In this document: positions 1 through 5,995 of the stretch, in pieces | Numbering within the stretch: the first letter of the stretch is position 1 | How the letters are laid out: every line of letters begins with the position of its first letter | Source of the DNA: Candidatus Sulfotelmatobacter sp. | GTDB taxonomy: Bacteria > Acidobacteriota > Terriglobia > Terriglobales > Acidobacteriaceae | DNA length: 13,283 bases | NCBI GenBank assembly: GCA_030049565.1 | Contig: JASIKQ010000059.1 | Span: forward strand, 1 to 13,283 | Direction of reading: 5' to 3' | Translations under genes and position numbers: made by a program | Notes under the pieces: generated by a model | Told to the model about the DNA's origin: nothing | The model's input: the letters and a program-made list of their open reading frames with translations, nothing else | Databases searched by the model: none

Positions 1-2
1 AA

Positions 3-113
3 GGGAAATTCGAGCCGGCCGGATTTCTCGTCGATATGGTGACCATTCTTACAGTCTTGTTTGGCCTGGCCCTGGCAGGGTATTTAATTTATGTCGAGAA
101 GAGTTTGCGTTAA
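3..113 (+). CDS. C-terminal end of a membrane protein (partial)
   Basis: An open frame runs in from the window edge and stops with TAA at 111-113. The 36 visible residues contain one clear hydrophobic helix (about residues 9-29, VDMVTILTVLFGLALAGYLI) followed by a short charged tail ending VEKSLR. This is how many inner-membrane proteins end, with a positively charged cytoplasmic tail. The rest of the gene lies outside the window, so the family cannot be named. Coding character is plausible but rests on a short stretch. It is on the same strand as rpiA but separated from it by 137 bases of repeat-rich sequence. Confidence 0.55.
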   Translation, partial: GKFEPAGFLVDMVTILTVLFGLALAGYLIYVEKSLR

Positions 114-136
114 CTTTGGCCTTTATCTGTTAGCCT

Positions 137-188
137 TTAGCCCTTAGCTCTCAGTACTTGTAGCTCGGCACTAAGAGCTAAGGGCTAA
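137..188. repeat. 15-bp perfect inverted repeat between membrane gene and rpiA
   Basis: Left arm 137-151 (TTAGCCCTTAGCTCT) is the exact reverse complement of right arm 174-188 (AGAGCTAAGGGCTAA), with a 22-base loop. Both arms are built of heptamers related to CTAAGAG/CTAAGGG, and further related heptamers extend on both outer sides. It starts 24 bases after the stop of the upstream gene. No T-run follows either arm, so it does not look like a standard intrinsic terminator, though a structure protecting the upstream mRNA 3' end is possible. Confidence 0.8.
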
Positions 189-244
189 GAGCCAACAAGC
201 TAAGAGCCAACAAGCCAAGAGCCAACAAGCCAAGAGCTAACAAC
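185..244. repeat. Four-copy 15-nt tandem repeat in the rpiA leader
   Basis: Four adjacent 15-base copies occupy 185-199, 200-214, 215-229 and 230-244. Copies 1 and 2 are identical (CTAAGAGCCAACAAG), copy 3 differs at one base and copy 4 at a few. Each copy is a 7-mer (CTAAGAG-like) plus an 8-mer (CCAACAAG-like), and two more heptamers (171-184) precede them. The array ends six bases before the rpiA ATG, so it fills the place where a ribosome binding site should be. A frame on the - strand reads it as a leucine-alanine repeat, which I regard as an artefact. Confidence 0.85.
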
Positions 245-250
245 TCACCC

Positions 251-931
251 ATGGCGCACGAACAGGAAAAAGAAGCGGCGGCGCGGGCGAGCCTGCGCTT
301 CGTGAAGAATGGCCAGATTGTCGGCCTCGGAACCGGATCGACTGCTGCATGTTTCATCCAACTGCTGGGTGAGCTGGTGAAAAAAGGTCTCCAGGTTCGA
401 GCCATACCCAGCTCTGATCGTTCCGCTGAGCAGGCCGCCGGGCTTGGCATCCCATTGACGACGCTGAATGAGTTTCCTGAGATCGACGTCACCGTCGACG
501 GCGCGGATGAATTCGATTCGCAGATGCGTTTGATCAAGGGCGGCGGCGGGGCGCTGCTGCGGGAAAAAATTGTAGCGTCGGCGACTAAACAATACGTGAT
601 TATTGCCGATGCAAGCAAGCGAGTGCCGGTGCTGGGGAAATTCCCGCTGCCGGTGGAAGTAATCAAGTTCGCGCAGCCGGTGGTGGAGAGAAAAATTCGT
701 ACATTAGGCGCGCAGGTCGATGTGCGCCGCGATTCCGCCGGAAAGCCCTACCTGACCGACGAGAACAACTATATCCTCGACTGCCGCTTCGGGCAGATTT
801 CAGATCCCGCCAGCCTGGCTCGGGAACTCAGCGATATGCCGGGCGTGGTTGAGCACGGACTATTTATTGGCATGGCAAATCTGGTGCTACTCGCCCAGGG
901 AAATGAGATTGTTGAATTGCGCGGTCAGTAA
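251..931 (+). CDS. rpiA: Ribose-5-phosphate isomerase A
   Basis: Interconverts ribose 5-phosphate and ribulose 5-phosphate in the non-oxidative pentose phosphate pathway; cytoplasmic. The 226-residue length is normal for RpiA. Family motifs are all present: the phosphate-binding GLGTGST at 25-31, DGADE at 83-87, KGGGGALLREK at 96-106, DENNYILDC at 170-178 and GVVEHGLF near the C-terminus. The residues matching E. coli Asp81, Asp84, Lys94 and Glu103 are D83, D86, K96 and E105, at a constant offset of two, so the active site is intact. The ATG at 251 gives a normal N-terminus, but no Shine-Dalgarno sequence precedes it; the upstream bases are the end of a tandem repeat. The next gene on the same strand starts 104 bases downstream and has no obvious metabolic link. 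Confidence 0.96.
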   Translation: MAHEQEKEAAARASLRFVKNGQIVGLGTGSTAACFIQLLGELVKKGLQVRAIPSSDRSAEQAAGLGIPLTTLNEFPEIDVTVDGADEFDSQMRLIKGGGGALLREKIVASATKQYVIIADASKRVPVLGKFPLPVEVIKFAQPVVERKIRTLGAQVDVRRDSAGKPYLTDENNYILDCRFGQISDPASLARELSDMPGVVEHGLFIGMANLVLLAQGNEIVELRGQ

Positions 932-1035
932 AGGGAAACAGAACTACCCCGAGATACGGAGGCAAAGAGAAGACCTATGGTTTTTATCCCGATGCATTCC
1001 GGGAGCCACATCCTTGGAGGGACGGGTGCGTTCCG

Positions 1036-1908
1036 ATGGCAGTAAGTACTCAGGCCCGAGGTTGGCACGGGCCCTCGCGCCGGCGGGGAGTGCGCCATGT
1101 GATAGAGGCGCCGCTTGATATAACCGTGCTGCGCTCGGGAATTCCAGACACTCTGCCGGGCCGTTCCATAAATCTTGGGGAGGATGGCTTGGCGGCGATT
1201 CTGGCAGGAGAGTTGTTGCCCGGCGAAATGGTGGCCGTTGAATTCCGGCTGCCCCCTGCCGGCCCTGCCTTGCGGGCGAGAGCGCTAGTGAGGCATCACG
1301 CCAACTTGTGCTCCGGGATGGAATTTGTCGGCCTCTCGGCGGAACAGCGCGCGGCGATTCATATGTGGGCGGAAGATGGCAAAGCGACAGCCGAAGCGGA
1401 GGCTCCGCCGCCGATTCACAGTGAACTTGAAAAAGCTGGAAAACCACCTGCGGATAATGACGCAAAGAATCTTCCTACTCAGCCGGGGGGCGGCAGTGGA
1501 GTATGGATCTCCATTCTTTCCATCCTGGCCGCTGTGCTGATTGCGATAGGGTGGTGGCACTGGAATCGCGGATGGCAGGCCCTGGAGTCCGGTCTGAACA
1601 ACAGCGCGCACGCGCCCATTCATCCGCAGGCGGAAGTTCCAGCGGACGTAATGCAGAAGTTGCTAACCCACCGCGCGGAGCCGGAATATCCGGCCGCTGC
1701 CCGTGCCAAGAACCTCCAGGGAGTGATCGTGCTGGACGTCATCGTGGGGCGCGACGGCTCGGTCGTCGACCTGCACGCGAAAAACGGCCCGGACATTTTG
1801 GCCCAAGCGGCGATGGATGCGTTGCGTTGGTGGCGATTCGAGCCCTATCGCGTCAACGGTCAGCCCCTGGTTGTGCAGACAACTGTGGCCGTGGAATTTA
1901 AACCGTGA
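1036..1908 (+). CDS. PilZ domain - membrane helix - TonB C-terminal domain fusion protein
   Basis: A 290-residue protein in three parts. Residues 12-115 resemble a PilZ domain, the c-di-GMP-binding fold: a basic RRRGVR cluster at 15-20 and NLGEDG at 46-51, in the place of the usual (D/N)xSxxG motif but with glycine instead of serine. Residues 116-155 are a polar proline-rich linker, and 156-174 form one transmembrane helix followed by Trp-rich residues. Residues 205-290 match the TonB C-terminal fold: AEPEYPAAARAKNLQG, VGRDGSV and ALRWWRFEPYRVNGQPL. By topology the PilZ part is cytoplasmic and the TonB part periplasmic. The usual ExbB/ExbD partners are not in the window. A GGAGG lies at 1016-1020, rather far from the ATG, but no better in-frame start exists. 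The function is inferred: coupling a cytoplasmic signal to an envelope interaction. Whether c-di-GMP is bound is uncertain. Confidence 0.85.
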   Translation: MAVSTQARGWHGPSRRRGVRHVIEAPLDITVLRSGIPDTLPGRSINLGEDGLAAILAGELLPGEMVAVEFRLPPAGPALRARALVRHHANLCSGMEFVGLSAEQRAAIHMWAEDGKATAEAEAPPPIHSELEKAGKPPADNDAKNLPTQPGGGSGVWISILSILAAVLIAIGWWHWNRGWQALESGLNNSAHAPIHPQAEVPADVMQKLLTHRAEPEYPAAARAKNLQGVIVLDVIVGRDGSVVDLHAKNGPDILAQAAMDALRWWRFEPYRVNGQPLVVQTTVAVEFKP

Positions 1909-1931
1909 AGCGGTCCTGGAGCCGGCACGCC

Positions 1932-2351
1932 TCACATGCGATGTTTGCGAAGTTTGCCCACGAGGATGATACCGCTGGCCGCAAAGGAGACCACCGCAGC
2001 CAGGGCGTCGATCAGCAGAAACGCAGGACTCAGATGGAGAACATCAGCGAACAGCGCGGCTAGCGCGAAAACTACTCCCAGCACATTAAGCCACATGGGA
2101 CCACGGCTGTAAGAGGGCCGATCCGAAGAAGCCTCGGGGGCTGACAACAAATCCGAGCGTAGCCGAACCTGCAGCAACAAGGCCGCTACTCCTATCGCGG
2201 CAATCACCACCAATGCCACTGGACTGATAAACGCCCGGCGGCTGGTGTAGATCACCACCAGCCCCAAAGCTGCCAGCAAGAGCCCTGCGGCAATCAGACT
2301 CGCTCGGCCGCGGTGGGGGCCGGCTCCGGGATTCGAATTCGCGTTGTTCAC
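1932..2351 (-). CDS. Small four-helix membrane protein, unknown function
   Basis: I do not recognise the family. Read from a GTG at 2351, the 139-residue product has four hydrophobic helices (about 17-36, 42-61, 85-105 and 113-132), a polar loop of about 23 residues between helices 2 and 3, and a basic tail KLRKHRM. The hydrophobic pattern supports real coding. The frame stays open to a TTG at 2399. The 5' end is the puzzle: an ATG at 2424, two bases after the stop of the upstream LuxR gene, opens a more natural-looking N-terminus in another frame (see separate entry), so the gene may be frameshifted or overlapped. GGGAG about 10 bases before the GTG could serve as ribosome binding site. It probably shares a transcript with the LuxR gene. 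It converges on the PilZ-TonB gene, with only 23 bases between the stops and no visible terminator. Confidence 0.7.
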   Translation of the reverse strand: MNNANSNPGAGPHRGRASLIAAGLLLAALGLVVIYTSRRAFISPVALVVIAAIGVAALLLQVRLRSDLLSAPEASSDRPSYSRGPMWLNVLGVVFALAALFADVLHLSPAFLLIDALAAVVSFAASGIILVGKLRKHRM

Positions 2352-2424
2352 GAGGGATTCGCTCCCAGATTTTATACAGGCCCTCCTCAAGCTTTTCAAA
2401 CCGGCGAAGGCTTTTCCTGGCCAT
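2322..2424 (-). pseudogene. Candidate N-terminal segment in another frame (possible frameshift)
   Basis: An ATG at 2424-2422 lies two bases after the TAA of the LuxR gene and begins MARKSLRRFEKLEEGLYKIW. This is a charged, amphipathic stretch that looks like natural protein through about residue 34. The frame stays open to 2086 but soon becomes arginine, proline and serine rich with no protein-like character, just where the next frame (+1) begins to encode the hydrophobic helices of the neighbouring entry. The simplest reading is one gene, cytoplasmic N-terminus plus four helices, broken by a single-base indel or sequencing error around 2320-2355. An independent small overlapping gene is the alternative. 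Confidence 0.4.
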
Positions 2425-2426
2425 TT

Positions 2427-3149
2427 TTACGATGCCAATTTCTCGTTCGCTCCCGGCAGCCATTCGGCGGGAAGCGGAGCACCGTTATTTACCGCGTAGA
2501 GCACAAGTTCGACGCGCGAAGAAATGCCCAGTTTATCGAAGATGCGGAACAGGTATTTCTTGACCGTGTGCTCGCTCAGGTTGAGTTCGCGGGCGGTATC
2601 GCGGTTGCTCAGGCCCTCGGCGACCAGAGCGACGACCTGCTCTTCGCGCGGCGTCAGCAGCTTGGCTCCACGGGAGTTCAGAAGTCGAAGTGAGGGTACT
2701 TCGGAGATCAGGTCCAGAAGGTACGTCATCTGTTCGCTATTGGCCCAGATCTGGCCCTCGGCCACGCGCTGAATACAGCGGCAAAGCAGCCGGAAATGGG
2801 TATCGGACATGCAAAAAATGCCGCGCACGCCGGAGCGAAACGCGCTCACTACCAGCTCACGATCATATGAGCCCACCAGCAGAATGTTGGCAATTGCGGG
2901 ATAGGAGCGATGCAGGCTTCGGATGATCACCATCTGGGAGGCGATGCTTCCTGAGTGATCCAGCGAAAAGATCAACACTCTGATATGAGCAGAGACGATT
3001 GTTTTAATGATCACGGCCTCATCCAGCGGGCAGGAAAAGATGCGGAACTCAAAGCGGCGCCGAAGAGCGCTGGTTAGCAGTTGCGCCTGCATACGGCTGG
3101 AGTCAGCAACCAGAACCCCGATCGCAGACGAAGCGGCTGCCGGCGTCAT
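2427..3149 (-). CDS. LuxR/NarL-family DNA-binding regulator with degenerate receiver domain
   Basis: A 240-residue transcription factor. Residues 10-130 have a receiver-like fold (GVLVADSSRM, then RVLIFSLDHSG, then SGVRGIFCMSD). Residues 165-220 are a typical LuxR helix-turn-helix: LTPREEQVVALVAEGLSNRD, then LSEHTVKKYLFRIFDKLGIS. The receiver looks unable to use standard phosphorylation: only one acidic residue (D16) remains of the usual pair, the position after the hydrophobic strand VLIF is S62, with an Asp only two residues later, and the conserved lysine is replaced by M114. A GGAG sits about 11 bases before the ATG at 3149. No histidine kinase is nearby. It is divergent from the exopolysaccharide operon, so control of that operon and of itself is a natural guess. 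Its stop is two bases from the ATG of the next candidate reading frame. Confidence 0.88.
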   Translation of the reverse strand: MTPAAASSAIGVLVADSSRMQAQLLTSALRRRFEFRIFSCPLDEAVIIKTIVSAHIRVLIFSLDHSGSIASQMVIIRSLHRSYPAIANILLVGSYDRELVVSAFRSGVRGIFCMSDTHFRLLCRCIQRVAEGQIWANSEQMTYLLDLISEVPSLRLLNSRGAKLLTPREEQVVALVAEGLSNRDTARELNLSEHTVKKYLFRIFDKLGISSRVELVLYAVNNGAPLPAEWLPGANEKLAS

Positions 3150-3684
3150 GAATGACCAATCTCCAAAGTGGCGTAGACAGATTGGCGCAATGTTAAGAGA
3201 TTGAATCGGCCCTACTCAAGGAAACGAGTCACAATATTTTGGCGTGACTCTCAAATCGGGAATGGGCTCTCCATAGTTGTGGAAAAATGCCCCGCCTCTC
3301 AGAGTCTGTGAAAATCCAGCCCCGAATTTGTGCGACTCAAATAGGTCGACCCAGCAATAAACGCGGAGCGGCTTATAGCCACCCATTTCAACGGATCACG
3401 GCAAGATGCCGCGAATGCCCAACACTGTGATCTCGCAAACATACAAGTCTACTTTTGTGGATAGCACGAAGTAGGCCACGGCCGGTCGGCTTCCCTCTGT
3501 TGCGCCCTTGGTGCAGCGCTCTCCGCGTTCCCCGCCGGTCGCGGGTTTCGACCGCTCAAGATGAACGCGCGAAGCCTGCCAACTTTGGTAGACGCTACTT
3601 CCCATGTCTTGCCGCAAGAACTTTCTCCGGATAACTTGCGAATCGGGTTCAGCGGTTTCACCAGATCCCAGACTGGATCGTCGA
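3150..3684. other. Divergent intergenic region between LuxR gene and exopolysaccharide operon
   Basis: About 535 bases without a convincing gene. The open frames across it are short and not protein-like. It must hold promoters for both directions, but I see no clear -35/-10 pair or sigma-54 site. Visible structure includes the palindrome at 3226-3250. A nested inverted repeat has outer arms GATCAC 3394-3399 and GTGATC 3427-3432, with a tight inner hairpin CGGCA-AGA-TGCCG at 3399-3411 sharing base 3399. A hairpin CGGTCG/CGACCG lies at 3536-3541/3549-3554 with a 7-base loop. Similar strings GACTCTCAAATCGGG (3246-3260) and GACTCAAATAGG (from about 3334) may be repeated binding sites. Confidence 0.6.
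3226..3250. promoter_or_regulatory. Candidate operator palindrome GAGTCAC-N11-GTGACTC
   Basis: A perfect 7-bp inverted repeat (3226-3232 and 3244-3250) with an AT-rich 11-base spacer, 77 bases upstream of the LuxR start. Centre-to-centre spacing is 18 bases, a size compatible with a dimeric regulator. The site lies in the divergent promoter region, so the LuxR protein itself is the first candidate to bind it; this is inference. Confidence 0.4.
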
Positions 3685-4470
3685 ATGACACGCTTGGGTA
3701 CGTTTACGAGTTTCGCGGAAATTGCCTTCTTACTACTGCAGCTTTCTGTGGCCGCATTCGCTCAGGAGAAGGAAACTAGCCTGAACGCAGTCATCCAGTC
3801 TCCTCCCATCAGCCAAACCGGGGCTGCTGCGGAGAACAGGAGAATGGTGGCCGCACAACCCGGAGCGGCGGACGGCACGGGAAACCCTCGGCTTGGAGGG
3901 GAACGCCGTCCGCTGTACCGGCTGAACTACAGCGACGTGGTGGCACTGAGTTTCGCTTTGTCTCCCGAATACGACCAAATCCTCACTATACAACCCGATG
4001 GCTACGTCACCCTAAAAGATGCCCCGCCCGTTTTCGCTCAGGGACTCACGCTGGAAGAATTCCGCCAAGCGGTGCTTGATGCGTACACGGGTTACCTGCA
4101 CGATCCTCAGGTCGCAGCTGCGCTCAAGGACTTCGATCATCCGTACTTCGTGGCGGGCGGCGAAGTAGGCAAGCCCGGCAAGTACGAATTGCGCTCGCAG
4201 ACGAACATTGTCGAAGCTGTGGAAATTGCCGGTGGATTTACCCATGAAGCAAAGCACTCTCAGGTTCTTTTATTCCATCATGTCAATGACCATCTGATCG
4301 AGGCCCATGTCTACGATCTCAAGAAGATGTTGAAACAAAGGAGCCTGGGCGAGGCGGCCCAGTTGCGCCCAGGTGACCTGGTAGTCGTTCCCCGGAGTGC
4401 AGTCTCCAAAATCGAGCCGTTTCTCACCAAGCCGTCGCTCGGGATGTATGTAAGTGCAACCCAGTTTTAG
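3685..4470 (+). CDS. Polysaccharide export protein, Wza/GumB type (outer-membrane auxiliary)
   Basis: Secreted component of exopolysaccharide export, acting with the chain-length protein encoded next. From the ATG at 3685 the protein has 261 residues. Residues 1-26 form a signal peptide (MTR, hydrophobic LLLQLSVAAFA, cut after AFA). Residues 76-150 are a Poly_export domain (LYRLNYSDVVALSF, IQPDGYVTL), and 153-238 one SLBB-type domain (VAGGEVGKPGKYELR, IVEAVEIAGGF, LRPGDLVVVPR). The signal peptide has no lipobox cysteine, unlike Wza, and the length is closer to GumB than to Wza. The frame is open back to an ATG at 3604, but that start buries the signal peptide behind 27 unlike residues, so I prefer 3685; neither start has a good ribosome binding site. 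First gene of the operon; the next begins 18 bases later. Confidence 0.88.
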   Translation: MTRLGTFTSFAEIAFLLLQLSVAAFAQEKETSLNAVIQSPPISQTGAAAENRRMVAAQPGAADGTGNPRLGGERRPLYRLNYSDVVALSFALSPEYDQILTIQPDGYVTLKDAPPVFAQGLTLEEFRQAVLDAYTGYLHDPQVAAALKDFDHPYFVAGGEVGKPGKYELRSQTNIVEAVEIAGGFTHEAKHSQVLLFHHVNDHLIEAHVYDLKKMLKQRSLGEAAQLRPGDLVVVPRSAVSKIEPFLTKPSLGMYVSATQF

Positions 4471-4488
4471 GCAACACAACGAACTCTT

Positions 4489-5985
4489 ATGTCTGAGGGT
4501 CTTACGCGCAGAACAGAAGAATCGGAATCGCCCACGGTGCGAGAGCTGGCGATCGTCCTCTTCCGGCAGCGGCGACTTTTTGTCACGGTCGCGGGATTGA
4601 TCGTCATTCTGGCTGTCGTCTATGCCTTCGCCGGCGCCAAGTATCGCTCTCACTTCACCGTGCTGGTTCGCCGCGGGAGAGCTGACCCTCCCGTCACCGC
4701 CCAGCCCAACGCACCTCCGGATTTTTCGCGCGTCGAGGTGACAGAAGAAGAATTGAATTCGGAAGTAGAGCTGCTGAAAGACGACGACGTTTTGCGCCGC
4801 GTAGCGCAGATTAACGATCTGGCTGCGCTCGATTGGTTGCGCTGGTTGCGGCCCCACGAAGAAGAGGCGGCGCGCGTACAGCGCGCGGCTGAAAAGCTCG
4901 CTCACCAGCTCCAAGTGGAAGCGGTCAAGAAAACGAATCTGATCTCTGTGACCTATGACGCCGCGGACCCGCAACTGGCGGCCCGGGTGTTGCAGTCTCT
5001 ATCGGGGGCTTACCTCGAGAAGCACATGGAAGTCCATCGCCCGGGCGGGCAACTGCGTTTCTTCGATCAGCAAACCACAGAATCGGGACGGCAACTGGAG
5101 GAAGCGGAAGGGAAGCTGCTCGATTTTATGAAAGATCATGACGTAGTGCAGGCTGCACAACAGCGGGACATGGTATTGCAACGCCTTGACGAAACCGAGG
5201 CGAATTATCGCCAGACGCAAATCGACATGGCGGAAACTGATCATCAAATTCAGGAGCTGAAGGCGCAATTGGCGAAATTTCCGCCGCGATCGACCACCTT
5301 AGTGCGCGCCGCTGATAATGCAGATTTGCTGCGGTCGCTAAAAGCGACTCTCCTCGACCTTCAATTGAAGAAAACCCAGTTGCTGACCAAGTTTGAGCCC
5401 AGCCATCGCCTGGTGCAGGAGATCGAACAGCAGATCCAACTGACCCAGGCGGCGATCGCAACCGAAATGTCGGCTCCCGTACGGGATGAAACCAGCGATA
5501 AAGATTCGAATTATGAATGGGTTCAATCTCAGTTGCAGAAAGCTGCGGTGGACATGCAGGGGTTGCAAGCACGGCAGGCAAAAATCAGCGCTCACTTATT
5601 GCAGTATCGCGCAATGGCAAAGCAACTGGGAGTGAACGCGATCGTTCAAGACGATCTGACCAGCCGCGAAAAAGCGGCGGAGGACAACTACCTGCTCTAC
5701 GTAAAAAAGCGCGAGGAGGCGCGTATGGGCGATGCCCTGGATGAGGGCGGAATCGTCAATGTCGCGATCGCTGAGGCGCCGGTTGTGCCCGCGTTGCCGG
5801 TTTGGCCGCCAGCGGGGGTTATCTTCGTTGGCTTTGTGGGGGCTTTGGCTATAGGTACGGGAACGGCGTTTACCGTGGATCATCTCGATCCTGCATTACG
5901 CACGCCCGAGGAGGCGCTGGAGTGCTTGGAAATTCCAGTGCTGGCTTCCATTCCGGAACAAATGGATAGGCGGCTCTCCGCCTGA
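4489..5985 (+). CDS. Chain-length determinant / polysaccharide co-polymerase (Wzz, GumC-like)
   Basis: Inner-membrane protein of 498 residues that, in this family, sets polymer length and bridges to the outer-membrane export protein. Residues 15-60 are a Wzz N-terminal segment with the first membrane helix at about 31-49. Residues 60-190 form the periplasmic alpha/beta base. About 195-260 and 290-400 are long heptad-rich coiled-coil helices (EEAEGKLLDFMKDHD, KKTQLLTKFEPSHRLVQEIE). A proline-rich PVVPALPVWPP precedes the second helix at 443-462. The protein stops about 35 residues later, so the C-terminal tyrosine-kinase domain of Wzc-type proteins is absent. The cytoplasmic tail ends TPEEALECLEIPVLASIPEQ, the short stretch common before a kinase domain. 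The kinase-like partner is the next gene, 10 bases downstream. Confidence 0.92.
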   Translation: MSEGLTRRTEESESPTVRELAIVLFRQRRLFVTVAGLIVILAVVYAFAGAKYRSHFTVLVRRGRADPPVTAQPNAPPDFSRVEVTEEELNSEVELLKDDDVLRRVAQINDLAALDWLRWLRPHEEEAARVQRAAEKLAHQLQVEAVKKTNLISVTYDAADPQLAARVLQSLSGAYLEKHMEVHRPGGQLRFFDQQTTESGRQLEEAEGKLLDFMKDHDVVQAAQQRDMVLQRLDETEANYRQTQIDMAETDHQIQELKAQLAKFPPRSTTLVRAADNADLLRSLKATLLDLQLKKTQLLTKFEPSHRLVQEIEQQIQLTQAAIATEMSAPVRDETSDKDSNYEWVQSQLQKAAVDMQGLQARQAKISAHLLQYRAMAKQLGVNAIVQDDLTSREKAAEDNYLLYVKKREEARMGDALDEGGIVNVAIAEAPVVPALPVWPPAGVIFVGFVGALAIGTGTAFTVDHLDPALRTPEEALECLEIPVLASIPEQMDRRLSA

Positions 5986-5995
5986 AGGAGATGAA

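Noticed and set aside
137..188. Inverted repeat as an intrinsic terminator
   Set aside because: The loop is 22 bases and no T-run follows in either direction.
171..244. Repeat array as a CRISPR
   Set aside because: Units are 15 bases and adjacent with no unique spacers.
178..666. 162-residue open frame on the - strand opposite rpiA
   Set aside because: It is antisense to a certain gene, and its leucine-alanine end is only the translation of the tandem repeat.
3150..3260. Sigma-70 promoter for the LuxR gene (TTGAGT, 17 bases, TTAACA on the - strand)
   Set aside because: The -10 match is poor, so it is not listed as a feature.
3604..3684. Upstream ATG start for the export protein
   Set aside because: It would put 27 unlike residues before a good signal peptide, and it has no ribosome binding site.
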